From Microbacterium sp. 18062 (GTDB lineage Bacteria > Actinomycetota > Actinomycetes > Actinomycetales > Microbacteriaceae): a stretch of DNA of 41,191 nucleotides. The notes under the pieces are model-generated. The model was not told the origin of the DNA. It made no database searches and saw nothing but the letters and a program-made list of their open reading frames with translations. The stretch's first letter is position 1. Each line of letters begins with the position of its first letter. This document shows, one piece after another, positions 25,983 through 34,198 of this stretch. The position numbers and the translations under genes were made by a program. Location: contig NZ_CACSKB010000039.1 of assembly GCF_902706225.1 (NCBI RefSeq), forward strand, positions 1-41,191, given 5' to 3'.

Positions 25983-26797
25983 TGACGACCACGACGCCCA
26001 CCTCGACGACGCGGACCCGTCCCGCGGGGCAGACGACCCGACGTCTGTTCAACGCCGTCGCGCTGCCGCTGCTCCTGCTCACGATCTGGTGGTTCGCGAG
26101 CGCCGGATCCACGAGCCTCAACTTCCCCCCGCTCTCGGCGATCTTCGACGCGTTCGCGAAGATGTGGATCGGGCCCGGCTTCGTCGCGAACATCGTTCCG
26201 ACCGTTGCGCGCATCGTCGGCGGCTTCCTCGTCGCCGTGGTGCTCGGGGTCGCTCTCGGCGTGGTGCTCGGGCTGAATGCGCGCATCCGGCAGGCCGTGG
26301 AGCCGCTCCTGGAGTTCTTCCGGGCGCTGCCGCCGCCGGTGCTCGTGCCGATCTTCATCATCTTCCTCGGGCTCGGCGACGACATGCGGATCGTGGTGAT
26401 CGCCGTGGGGGCGATCTGGCCCATCCTGCTCAACACGGTCGAGGGCGTGAAGGGCTACGACCGGGTCCTGAGCGACACGTGCGCCTCCTTCGGCGTGCGC
26501 GGATGGCGCCGGATGACAGAGCTCATCCTGCCCTCGGCGCTTCCCCAGATCGTCGCGGGAATGCGGACGGCGCTGTCCATCGCGATCATCATGGCGATCA
26601 TCAGCGAGATGTTCGGCGGCACCAATGGGGTGGGCCAGGCGATCATCTACGCCCAGCGACGCTTCGACACACCGGAGATGTGGAGCGGGGTGCTCGTCCT
26701 CGGCCTGATCGGCTCCGGGCTGGCACTGCTGTTCCGGATCTTCGAGCGCAGAGTCCTTTCCTGGTACGAGGGCCTCAAGGGCCTGGAGAAGAGGTAG
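25982..26797 (+). CDS. ABC transporter permease, NitT/TauT type (second)
   Basis: A 271-residue permease of the same class but clearly different in sequence from the first. It has a Thr-rich N-terminus, 'NAVALPLLLLTIWWFASAGS', then 'EFFRALPPPVLVPIFIIFLGLG' and the coupling loop 'DTCASFGVRGWRRMTELILPSALPQIV'. The C-terminus is 'ERRVLSWYEGLKGLEKR'. The two permeases probably form a heterodimer, whereas most NitT/TauT systems use one permease twice. Its ATG overlaps the previous stop by one base. Confidence 0.9.
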   Translation: MTTTTPTSTTRTRPAGQTTRRLFNAVALPLLLLTIWWFASAGSTSLNFPPLSAIFDAFAKMWIGPGFVANIVPTVARIVGGFLVAVVLGVALGVVLGLNARIRQAVEPLLEFFRALPPPVLVPIFIIFLGLGDDMRIVVIAVGAIWPILLNTVEGVKGYDRVLSDTCASFGVRGWRRMTELILPSALPQIVAGMRTALSIAIIMAIISEMFGGTNGVGQAIIYAQRRFDTPEMWSGVLVLGLIGSGLALLFRIFERRVLSWYEGLKGLEKR

Positions 26798-26802
26798 ATC
26801 CG

Positions 26803-27642
26803 ATGTCCGAGAAGATCGTCGAGGTGGTCCACCTCACCAAGACCTACGAGTCGCGCGGTCGTCGCGTGGAAGCCATCGGTGATCTGGACTTCACCATCGA
26901 GCGGGGCGACTTCACCTGCATCGTCGGTCCGTCCGGGGCCGGCAAGACGACCCTGCTGAAGTGCCTGGCGGGGCTGCTCGCGCCGACGAGCGGATCGGTG
27001 GAGGTCCACGGCAAGCGGGTCACGGGGCCACCGGCGTCCATGGCCGTCGTCTTCCAGGAGTACGGTCGCAGCCTCTTTCCCTGGCGCACCGTGCGCGGCA
27101 ACGTCGAGCTGCCGCTCAAGGCCAAAGGCCTCCCCGCGCGCGAACGGGCGGAGAAGGTCCAGCGGGCCCTCGAGTCCGTCGGGCTCGGCGATGTGGGCGA
27201 CGCGTACCCGTGGCAGCTGTCGGGCGGGATGCAGCAGCGCGTGGCGATCGCGCGGGCCGTCGCATACGAGCCCGAGGTGCTCCTGATGGACGAGCCGTTC
27301 GCGGCCGTGGACGCGCAGACGCGAGCGGATCTCGAGGATCTCCTCCGTTCGCTGTGGCGGACGCTCGGCCTCACCGTGATCTTCGTCACCCACGACATCG
27401 AGGAGGCGGTGTACCTCGGCACGCGCGTGCTCGTGCTCTCCTCGTCGCCGACGTTCGTCCTCGACGACGTGCCGGTCACGATCGGTGCCGAGCGCAGCCA
27501 GGGCGAGACGCGCGTGACCGCGCAGTTCGGCGAGCTCCGCACGCGGGTCTACGACGGCATCCAGCAGGCGAAGGCGCACGCGAACCCGGCCGCGAAGGCG
27601 GAGCCGGGGTCGCTGTCCCGCAGCGCGGTGAGCCAGCGATGA
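26803..27642 (+). CDS. ABC transporter ATP-binding protein, NitT/TauT type
   Basis: A 279-residue ATPase with Walker A 'GPSGAGKTT' (Lys48), Q-loop 'VVFQEYGRSLFPW', signature 'LSGGMQQRVAIARA', Walker B 'VLLMDEPFAAVD' and H-loop 'FVTHDIEEAV'. These are textbook SsuB/TauB-class motifs. A C-terminal tail of about 25 residues rich in Ala, Lys and Ser follows. It completes the importer with the two permeases and the binding protein, and overlaps the alpha/beta-hydrolase start by 4 nt, tying transport to catabolism. Confidence 0.93.
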   Translation: MSEKIVEVVHLTKTYESRGRRVEAIGDLDFTIERGDFTCIVGPSGAGKTTLLKCLAGLLAPTSGSVEVHGKRVTGPPASMAVVFQEYGRSLFPWRTVRGNVELPLKAKGLPARERAEKVQRALESVGLGDVGDAYPWQLSGGMQQRVAIARAVAYEPEVLLMDEPFAAVDAQTRADLEDLLRSLWRTLGLTVIFVTHDIEEAVYLGTRVLVLSSSPTFVLDDVPVTIGAERSQGETRVTAQFGELRTRVYDGIQQAKAHANPAAKAEPGSLSRSAVSQR

Positions 27643-28382
27643 CCCTGCCGTACGAGTGGAGCGGGACCGAGGGGCGCCCGGTCCTGGTCCTCGTCAACTC
27701 GCTCGGCACCTCGCGTGCCATGTGGAGCTCTGCGATCGCAGAGCTCCAGGACGACTACCGCATCCTCTCGTCCGAGCTGCCGGGACACATCGGTGCGAGT
27801 CGGCCGTTCTCCTTCGGCTCCGTCGTGGACCGGACGCTCGAGCTGCTGGAGGAGACGGGCGTGTCCGCGGCGACGATGGCGGGGGTGTCCCTGGGCGGAT
27901 CCATCGCCGTCGTCGTCGGCGCCCGCCGTCCCGACCTCGTGGGGCGCGTCGTCGCCGTCAACGCGCCCATCCGACAGGAGTCGCCCGAGTTCTGGCTCGC
28001 GCGCGCCGACCGGGTGCTCTCGCAGGGGATGGGCGCGATCGCCGAGGGCGCGTGGGAACGGTGGTTCCCCGAGCGCACGGCGTCCGCGCAGGCGGTGGTC
28101 GACACGCTCGCGTCGCTCGATCCGACCGGCTACGCGGAGGCGTGCCGGGCGATCGCCGACCTCGACATCGCCGACGAGGCGCGCGTGCTCGACGTGCCGG
28201 CGCTGATCGTGGCTGCGGACGACGACGCCTCGGTCCCACCGAGCAACTCGGTCGCCCTGGCCGCCGCGATCGACGATTCGACGCTCTGGCGCGTCGGAGT
28301 GGGCGGGCACCTGCTGCCCGTCCGTCGTCCGCGTCTGTTCGCGCAGCTCGTCGACGCATTCGTCCGCTCGCGGGAGATCTGA
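27639..28382 (+). CDS. Alpha/beta-hydrolase, enol-lactonase-like
   Basis: A 247-residue alpha/beta-fold hydrolase with nucleophile Ser84 in 'AGVSLGGSI', oxyanion region 'LVNSLGTSRAMW', likely acid in 'LIVAADDDASVP' and the catalytic His in 'GVGGHLLPVRRP'. The size and the 'NSLGTSRAMW' region resemble 3-oxoadipate enol-lactonase (PcaD), suggesting lactone or ester hydrolysis. No other protocatechuate genes are here, so PcaD itself is not claimed. It overlaps the ATPase by 4 nt; the next gene follows after 114 nt containing a hairpin. Confidence 0.82.
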   Translation: MTLPYEWSGTEGRPVLVLVNSLGTSRAMWSSAIAELQDDYRILSSELPGHIGASRPFSFGSVVDRTLELLEETGVSAATMAGVSLGGSIAVVVGARRPDLVGRVVAVNAPIRQESPEFWLARADRVLSQGMGAIAEGAWERWFPERTASAQAVVDTLASLDPTGYAEACRAIADLDIADEARVLDVPALIVAADDDASVPPSNSVALAAAIDDSTLWRVGVGGHLLPVRRPRLFAQLVDAFVRSREI

Positions 28383-28436
28383 CGCCGTGGCCGGGAGTGC
28401 GACGGACGGGTCTACGGGCTCGCGGTGCGCCGGAGC

Positions 28437-28461
28437 GCGTGCGGATGCCGCGTCCGCACGC
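28437..28461 (+). other. 9-bp perfect hairpin within the catabolic operon
   Basis: GCGTGCGGA (28437-28445) pairs with TCCGCACGC (28453-28461) across a 7-nt loop, 35 nt before the IlvD/Edd start. There is no T-run. It may moderate read-through or mRNA processing between the transport and catabolic halves of the operon. Confidence 0.4.
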
Positions 28462-28496
28462 CGCGCGGCCGTGACGACGAGGGGAACGGATGCCGA

Positions 28497-30236
28497 ATGA
28501 ATGAGCGAGCAGCGCTGCGGAGCAACTTCCCGCCCGACTCGATGAGGGGCCTCACGCGCCGCGCGGAGTGGGCGTCGCTGGGCATACCGGCCTCGGAGCT
28601 CTCCAAGCCGAAGGTCGCGATCGTCAACGCCTCGAACGACCTCGCCGCGTGCTACGCGCACCTCGACGACATCGTGCCGGTGCTCAAGGAGCATCTTCGC
28701 GAGGCCGGTGCGCTGCCGTTCGAGATCCGCACGTCGGTGGCCTCGGACTTCATCACCTCCGTCGGCAAGGCGGGACGCTACATCCTGCCCACTCGAGACC
28801 TGATGGTGCAGGACATCGAGGTCGTGGTCGAAGGCGCACAGCTGGACGCCATGATCTGTCTCAGCTCGTGCGACAAGACCACCCCCGCACACCTCATGGC
28901 GGCGGGTCGGCTGAACGTCCCGACGATCATCGTGCCGTGCGGCTACCAGCACAGCGGACTCGCCGACCACGGCGGCGCCGACATCGAGGACGTCTTCCTC
29001 AACTCCTCCTTCCACGCGTACTCGGGCACCTCGCAGAGCGAGATGGAGAGGATGGCGGACGAGGCGATCCTCGGTCCCGGCGTCTGCTCGGGCCTCGCCA
29101 CGGCGAACTCCATGCACATCGTCGCCGAGGTCCTGGGCATGGCCGTCGCGGGCGCCGCGCCGGTCCGCGCGACCAGCGACCGCATGTGGGACTCCGTGCG
29201 ACGCTCCGCGTACGCCCTGGTGGAGGCGATCCACCGGGACATCCGCCCGCGCGACGTGATCACCGGATCGTCGATCCGCAACGCCGTCGTGACGATGCTG
29301 GCCATCGGCGGCTCGATCAACACGATCAAGCACCTCCAGGCGATCGCCATCGAAGCCGGTGTCGAGGTCGACGTGTGGGAGCTCTATCGCAGCCTCGGCC
29401 GCGAGATCCCGCTGATCGCCTCGGTGCGTCCCAACGGGCCGGCACTGATCGAGGAGTTCGAGGACGCGGGCGGCGCCGCGACGATCCAGCGCGAGCTGCT
29501 CCCGTATCTCGACGCGGATGCGCCGACCGTGACCGGGGACACGATCGGCGAGCGGGCCGCCACGGCGCCGACGGCCGACGGCACCGTGATCCGCTCCGTC
29601 GCCGACCCGTTCGCCACCACGCCGTCGATCGTCGTCGTGAAGGGGACCCTGGCCGAGGAGGGCGCCGTGGTCAAGCGGCCGATCCCCGATCCGGGGCCGT
29701 ACGTCTTCACCGGCCCGGCCAAGATCTTCCACACTCGGGAAGAGGGCATCGAGGCCATCGCGAACGGAACGATCCGCGAGGGAGACGTGATCGTGCTGCG
29801 GGGCGTCGGGCTCGTCGGCGGGCCGGGAATGGGCTTCGTGTCCGCCCTGATCTTCGCCATCACCGCCGCCGGCCTCGCCGGCAAGGTCGCGATGGTCACG
29901 GACGGCCAGTTCAGCGGCCTCGCCAACACGGGGATCGTCGTCGGCGAAGTGTCGCCCGAGGCCGCCACGGGAGGCACGATCGGGCTGCTCGAGGACGACG
30001 ATCGGATCCGGATCGACCTGGCCGAGGGGCGGGTGGACGTGCTCGTCGATCCGGAGACGCTCGCGGCGCGCCCGCCCTTCGTCCCGGTCGCCGGCGCGGA
30101 GATCGGCGGCTATCTCGACGTCTACCGCGCCGCCGTGCAGCCCCTGGCCTGCGGTGCGGTGCTCTGCGACCGAAAAGGGACCCCACTGTGTTCTCGACGC
30201 GACGAGGACGCACACGTGAAAGGAGCTGCTCGATGA
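28497..30236 (+). CDS. IlvD/Edd family [Fe-S] dehydratase
   Basis: A 579-residue dehydratase, normal for the IlvD/Edd family (dihydroxyacid, phosphogluconate and sugar-acid dehydratases). All three cluster cysteines are present: Cys52 in 'AACYAHL', Cys125 in 'SSCDKTTPAHLMAA' and Cys197 in 'GVCSGLATANSM'. The C-terminal swivelling domain has 'GPGMGFVSALIF' and 'MVTDGQFSGLANTGIVVGEVSPEAATGGTIGLL'. The enzyme should convert a 2,3-dihydroxy acid to a 2-keto acid. Biosynthetic IlvD is less likely because the gene sits in a catabolic operon. ATG 28497 matches the family N-terminus ('ALRSNFPPDSMRGLTRRAEW'). The last 20 residues are untypical and overlap the next gene's ribosome site. Confidence 0.92.
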   Translation: MNERAALRSNFPPDSMRGLTRRAEWASLGIPASELSKPKVAIVNASNDLAACYAHLDDIVPVLKEHLREAGALPFEIRTSVASDFITSVGKAGRYILPTRDLMVQDIEVVVEGAQLDAMICLSSCDKTTPAHLMAAGRLNVPTIIVPCGYQHSGLADHGGADIEDVFLNSSFHAYSGTSQSEMERMADEAILGPGVCSGLATANSMHIVAEVLGMAVAGAAPVRATSDRMWDSVRRSAYALVEAIHRDIRPRDVITGSSIRNAVVTMLAIGGSINTIKHLQAIAIEAGVEVDVWELYRSLGREIPLIASVRPNGPALIEEFEDAGGAATIQRELLPYLDADAPTVTGDTIGERAATAPTADGTVIRSVADPFATTPSIVVVKGTLAEEGAVVKRPIPDPGPYVFTGPAKIFHTREEGIEAIANGTIREGDVIVLRGVGLVGGPGMGFVSALIFAITAAGLAGKVAMVTDGQFSGLANTGIVVGEVSPEAATGGTIGLLEDDDRIRIDLAEGRVDVLVDPETLAARPPFVPVAGAEIGGYLDVYRAAVQPLACGAVLCDRKGTPLCSRRDEDAHVKGAAR

Positions 30237-31624
30237 GCAGTAGTCGGAAGATCATCGAACCGAGCCGCACCACGCCCGTCGTCGGCGAGTACGACGTCGT
30301 CGTCGTCGGAGGGGGGCCCGCGGGTCTCATGTCGGCGATCGCCGCCGCGAGCGGGGGCCTGTCCACCCTGCTCGTCGAGCGCTACGGGTTTCTCGGCGGC
30401 GCCGGAACGATGGGCGGGCTGAGCACGTTCTGCGGTCTCCACGCACGAGTCCACGGCGACGACAGGCGCGTCGTACGCGGCTTCACGGACGAGCTGCTGG
30501 ACCGGCTCGACACCGCGGGCGGACTCAGCGCCCCGCATCTCACGATCGAGGATCGGATCCTCGCGCAGGCCTTCGACATCTCGGTCTACAAGAAGATCGC
30601 CGACGAGATCGTGCTCGACCACGGCGGCACCATCCTCTTCCATGCGACCGCGGTCGGCGTCTCGATGGCCGCGGACGACCGCATCGACGCGGTGATCGTC
30701 GAGTCCAAGTCCGGGCGCCAGGCGATCCGCGGACGCATCTTCATCGACGGCTCCGGGGACGCCGATCTCGCAGCCTGGTCGGGAGCGCCGTACGAGGTCT
30801 CGGAGAGCCTGCTCTACCCGTCGCTGATGTTCCGTATCAACAACGTCGATCCCGTACGGGCCGGGCAGGCCTGGAAGAGCATCGCGCGGCTCATGGACGA
30901 GGCCGAGGCGGCGGGAACGCACCGTTTCCCCCGCAAGAAGCCGCTCGTGCGTCCGCAGCGCAACCCCATCGAGTGGCGCTCCAACATCACCCAGCTCAGC
31001 AACGAGGACGGCGCGCCGATCGACGGCACGAACGTGCTCGAGCTCACCCACGGCGAGATCGAGGGGCGCCGACAGTCGTTCGACGCCTTCGATTTCATCC
31101 GACGCAACCAGGTCGGATTCGAGGACGCCTACATCGTGGATCTCGCGCCGCAGATCGGCGTGCGCGAGACGCGGCGCATCGTCGGCCCCTACCAGCTCAC
31201 CGAGGACGACATCCTCGACTGCGTCGACTTCGAGGACACCATCGGCGTCAACGGCTGGCCGGTCGAGGCGCACGTCGAAGGGGACGTCGTGTTCCGGTTC
31301 CCCCACCTCGCGGACACCCGCGGATTCAACCAGATGCCGTTTCGCACGATCGTGCCCCAGCGGATCGCCAACCTCTACGTCGTCGGCCGCTGCGCCTCGA
31401 TGACGCAGTGGGGACAGTCATCCGCCCGTGTCACCGGCGGGTGCTTCGTGATGGGCCAGGCCGCCGGCACCGCGGCGGCCATCGCCCTTCACGACGACGT
31501 CGCCGTCGGGGACATCGACGTCGCGGAGCTCCAGCGCCGTCTCGACGCCGACGGTGCGTATCTGGGCACCGACCTCGCGCCGGACGTCGTGCGCGCGTCC
31601 GCCGCCATATCCACAGGAGCGTGA
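30233..31624 (+). CDS. FAD-dependent oxidoreductase (FAD_oxidored type)
   Basis: A 463-residue flavoprotein with the dinucleotide-binding fingerprint 'DVVVVGGGPAGLMSAIAAA' (Gly26-Gly31) and 'LLVERYGFLGGAGTMGGLSTFCG', the pattern of the PF12831-type family in which a Cys lies soon after the nucleotide-binding fold. 'FIDGSGDADLAAWSGAPYE' and 'NLYVVGRCASMTQWGQSSARVTGGCFVMGQAAGTAAAIAL' complete the FAD domain. It probably oxidises an alcohol, amine or enoic acid intermediate; the substrate is unknown. ATG 30233 overlaps the dehydratase stop by 4 nt, with AAAGGAG (30219-30225) upstream. Confidence 0.88.
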   Translation: MSSSRKIIEPSRTTPVVGEYDVVVVGGGPAGLMSAIAAASGGLSTLLVERYGFLGGAGTMGGLSTFCGLHARVHGDDRRVVRGFTDELLDRLDTAGGLSAPHLTIEDRILAQAFDISVYKKIADEIVLDHGGTILFHATAVGVSMAADDRIDAVIVESKSGRQAIRGRIFIDGSGDADLAAWSGAPYEVSESLLYPSLMFRINNVDPVRAGQAWKSIARLMDEAEAAGTHRFPRKKPLVRPQRNPIEWRSNITQLSNEDGAPIDGTNVLELTHGEIEGRRQSFDAFDFIRRNQVGFEDAYIVDLAPQIGVRETRRIVGPYQLTEDDILDCVDFEDTIGVNGWPVEAHVEGDVVFRFPHLADTRGFNQMPFRTIVPQRIANLYVVGRCASMTQWGQSSARVTGGCFVMGQAAGTAAAIALHDDVAVGDIDVAELQRRLDADGAYLGTDLAPDVVRASAAISTGA

Positions 31625-31629
31625 ATCGA

Positions 31630-32979
31630 ATGACGACCATCCAACGACCGAGCACCTCTCCGGACCTGACTCTGCGTCGACACCGACCGCGGACCCGACC
31701 GGCGGGAACGGTTCTGCTCACCGACGAGGAGCTGTCGATGACCGAGGGCGACCAGGGGCCGGCGGTCGCCGGCGCGATGGATCTGCTCATCCGGTACGGA
31801 GACATCCTCGGCGCAGAACGCCTCGTCGAGACCAACAACGTATGTGGCGCGAGCATCTACGGTCCCCGCCACAGTCGTGTCCTCGGCACGACCGATCCGG
31901 ACACGCTGTTCTCGGAGTTCTCGCTCGACCTCCGCAGTCCCGTGCCGATCACGCCGGCCGCGGCCCACTCCTGTCAGCTGATCGGCCCGCGCGACCACGA
32001 GAACTGGGAACTGCAGGGTCTCAGCGCGCAGACGAACGACGAGATCACCCGGAGCGAGCGGTATCTCGCCTCGATCGGGGTCTCGATCCTCAACACCTGC
32101 ACGCCCTACCAGGTGGGGAACGTCCCCGGCCGGGGCGAGCACTGCGCATGGATGGAGTCCTCCGCGGTGCCGTACATCAACTCGCTCCTCGGCGCCCGCA
32201 CCAACACGGAGGGCCGCGAGTCGACCGCCGCGGCGATGCTCACCGCGCGCATCCCCTACGCCGGCCTCCATCTCACCGAGAACCGCTACGCGACCCATCT
32301 GGTGCGCACCGCGGTGCCGATCTCGACGATGTTCGAGTGGAGCGTCTTCGGGTACTGGATGGGATGGCACCTCCGCGACCAGATCCCGGTCATCGAGGGG
32401 ATCACCGGACCCGTCGACCCCATCGCTCTCAAGCAGTTCGGTGCCGCGATGAACTCGTCCGGCGACGTGGAGCTCTATCACATGCCCGGCGTCACCGCGG
32501 AGGCGACGAGCGTCGATCACGCCCTGAACGGGATAAGACCCGAGGACGCCCTCGTCTTCGAGGCCCGCGATTTCGACGCGGTCGTCGAGCACCTCAACTC
32601 GACCGCGACCGGCGACGACATCGACTTCGTGATGATCGGCTGCCCGCACGCGAACCTCGACCAGGTACGCGAGGTCGCCCGGCTGCTGGACGGTCGGCGG
32701 ATCAAGGACGGGGTGACGTTCTGGATCTTCACACCGAGCGCCCTTCGCGAGGTCGCGCGCCGCAGCGGGTGGGTCGACGTCATCGAGAGGGCGGGGGGAC
32801 GCGTCATGGCCGACACCTGCCCCGCGATCGGTCAGTTCGTCCCTCCCGGAGCGAAGCGATTCGCGACCGACTCGGCCAAGCAGGTGCACTACCTGCCGCA
32901 GATCATGGGCACGGAGGGTCGCTTCGGGACGACCGAGGCGTGCGTCGAGGCGGCGCTCACCGGCAGGTGGGTCGCGTGA
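31630..32979 (+). CDS. Aconitase X large (catalytic) subunit
   Basis: A 449-residue protein of the AcnX family (formerly DUF521). Signature blocks are 'LTDEELSMTEGDQGPAVAGAM', 'NTCTPYQVGNVPGRGEHCAWMESSAVPYINSLLGARTN', 'IGCPHANLDQV' and 'ADTCPAIGQF'. The likely iron-sulfur ligands are Cys157, Cys338 and Cys397. Characterised members are cis-3-hydroxy-L-proline dehydratase in bacteria and phosphomevalonate dehydratase in archaea, so a hydroxy-acid dehydration is expected. About 28 N-terminal residues precede the conserved start. AGGAG stands 10 nt before ATG 31630. The small subunit is encoded next. Confidence 0.92.
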   Translation: MTTIQRPSTSPDLTLRRHRPRTRPAGTVLLTDEELSMTEGDQGPAVAGAMDLLIRYGDILGAERLVETNNVCGASIYGPRHSRVLGTTDPDTLFSEFSLDLRSPVPITPAAAHSCQLIGPRDHENWELQGLSAQTNDEITRSERYLASIGVSILNTCTPYQVGNVPGRGEHCAWMESSAVPYINSLLGARTNTEGRESTAAAMLTARIPYAGLHLTENRYATHLVRTAVPISTMFEWSVFGYWMGWHLRDQIPVIEGITGPVDPIALKQFGAAMNSSGDVELYHMPGVTAEATSVDHALNGIRPEDALVFEARDFDAVVEHLNSTATGDDIDFVMIGCPHANLDQVREVARLLDGRRIKDGVTFWIFTPSALREVARRSGWVDVIERAGGRVMADTCPAIGQFVPPGAKRFATDSAKQVHYLPQIMGTEGRFGTTEACVEAALTGRWVA

Positions 32980-33377
32980 GCGTCACGTTCCGCGGGCGGG
33001 CGCTGATCGACGGAGAGGCCAGGGGAGAGGTGCTCCGCTGCACCAGCGAGATCCCCGGGTGGGGCGGCGTCGATCCCAAGACGGGCGCCATCGTGGAGAA
33101 GGGGCATCCGCAGTTCGGCCAGAGCATGGCCGGCCGGATCCTCGTCATCCCCGGCGCGAAGGGAGCATCCGGATGGTCGGGTCAGTTCCACATCGCGAAG
33201 CTCAACGGCATGGCCCCGCTCGCCGTCATCACCGAGAGCATCAACACGAAGCTCGCGCTCGGCCTGACCGTTCTCGGTGTCCCGGCACTGATCGATCTGC
33301 CGGATGCCGCCCTGACCGCGTTGCAGACCGGTCGGACCGCGGCGATCGCCGGTAACGTCCTGACCGTCGAGGAATGA
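32976..33377 (+). CDS. Aconitase X small (swivelling) subunit
   Basis: A 133-residue protein of the DUF126 / AcnX swivel-domain family: 'FRGRALIDGEARGEVLRCTSEIPGWGGVDPKTGAI', 'HPQFGQSMAGRILVIPGAKGASGWSGQF', 'PLAVITESINTKLALG'. The 'PGAKGASGWS' loop with its serines is the conserved swivel active-site segment. It pairs with the large subunit, which it overlaps by 4 nt (GTGA), giving the two-chain AcnX form. No neighbour looks like the proline racemase or pyrroline-2-carboxylate reductase expected for 3-hydroxyproline breakdown. Confidence 0.9.
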   Translation: MSVTFRGRALIDGEARGEVLRCTSEIPGWGGVDPKTGAIVEKGHPQFGQSMAGRILVIPGAKGASGWSGQFHIAKLNGMAPLAVITESINTKLALGLTVLGVPALIDLPDAALTALQTGRTAAIAGNVLTVEE

Positions 33378-33388
33378 GGGAGAACCCC

Positions 33389-34198
33389 ATGGAGAAGCTG
33401 CTGACGGGGAGGCGTGTCCTCGTGACCGGAGCCGCGAGCGGAATCGGTCTCGCGTATGCGCGGTCGTCCGCCCGCGAGGGGGCGGACCTCGTGCTCGTCG
33501 ACCGCGACGACGTCCGGCTCGAGGAGCAGGCCGTCGCGCTGCGGGAGCACGGAGCGACGGTCGAGACCTTCGTGTGCGACATCGCGGACGCCGAACAGGT
33601 CGACCGGGTGTGGGCGGAGATCGACGAGGGCGGGGCCGTCGACGGGGCGTTCCTGAACGCGGGCGTCAACGGGACCGCCCCGATCCGGACGGTGGAGGGG
33701 GAGCTCGACCACGCCTCGCGAGAGCTGTGGCACCGTGTCATCGGCATCAACCTCGACGGCTTCTTCTTCACGCTCCAGCGCACCGCGGCCCTGATGAAAC
33801 CCCGTGGACGCGGGCAGATCGTGGTCACGGGGTCGACGTCCGGCATCCGCGCCGAACCGCTGATCGGATACGCGTACGTGGCGTCGAAGGCGGCGGTGCA
33901 CGCGGTCGCCAGGCAGGCCTCGCTCGAGCTGGCGAAGTACGGGATCCGCATCAACGTGATCGCACCGGGCTCGTTCCGCACGAACATCGCGGGTCCCGCC
34001 CCGGCGCCCCCGGAGAAGGCGGCGGTCTGGAACGCCGGGATCCCGCTGGGCCGTCACGGAGAGCCGCCCGAGCTCGAGGCCCTGGCGGCCCTTCTCATCT
34101 CCGATCGATCGTCGTTCATGACCGGCGGCGTCTACGTCGTGGACGGAGGGGCCTCGGTGCTCACGCAGGTGACGATGGAAGGAATGCAGGTCTCGTAG
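33389..34198 (+). CDS. Short-chain dehydrogenase/reductase
   Basis: A 269-residue classical SDR with NAD(P)-binding 'VTGAASGIGLAYA', acidic 'LVDRDD' after the second strand (suggesting NAD preference), 'LNAGVNG', catalytic Ser in 'VTGSTSG', and Tyr163/Lys167 in 'YVASK'. It ends with the substrate-loop 'IAPGSFRTNIAG' and 'FMTGGVYVVDGGASVL'. It would oxidise or reduce a hydroxy or keto group in the same pathway. ATG 33389 has GAGGGAG at good spacing; ATG 33374 overlaps the previous stop but has a poorer site. It is the last gene of the operon. Confidence 0.9.
   Translation: MEKLLTGRRVLVTGAASGIGLAYARSSAREGADLVLVDRDDVRLEEQAVALREHGATVETFVCDIADAEQVDRVWAEIDEGGAVDGAFLNAGVNGTAPIRTVEGELDHASRELWHRVIGINLDGFFFTLQRTAALMKPRGRGQIVVTGSTSGIRAEPLIGYAYVASKAAVHAVARQASLELAKYGIRINVIAPGSFRTNIAGPAPAPPEKAAVWNAGIPLGRHGEPPELEALAALLISDRSSFMTGGVYVVDGGASVLTQVTMEGMQVS

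Noticed and set aside
27639..28382. Protocatechuate branch, because the hydrolase resembles PcaD
   Set aside because: None of the dioxygenase, cycloisomerase or CoA-transferase genes is nearby; the similarity supports only a lactonase-like hydrolase.
28497..30236. Biosynthetic dihydroxyacid dehydratase for branched-chain amino acids
   Set aside because: The family includes many catabolic sugar-acid dehydratases, and the gene lies in a transport/catabolic operon without other ilv genes.
24085..34198. Sulfoquinovose-type (sulfo-Entner-Doudoroff) pathway, suggested by a sulfonate-class importer, SDR, hydrolase and IlvD/Edd enzyme
   Set aside because: No aldolase, sulfolactaldehyde dehydrogenase, sulfoquinovosidase or SMP30-type lactonase is present, and aconitase X and the FAD enzyme are unexplained by it.
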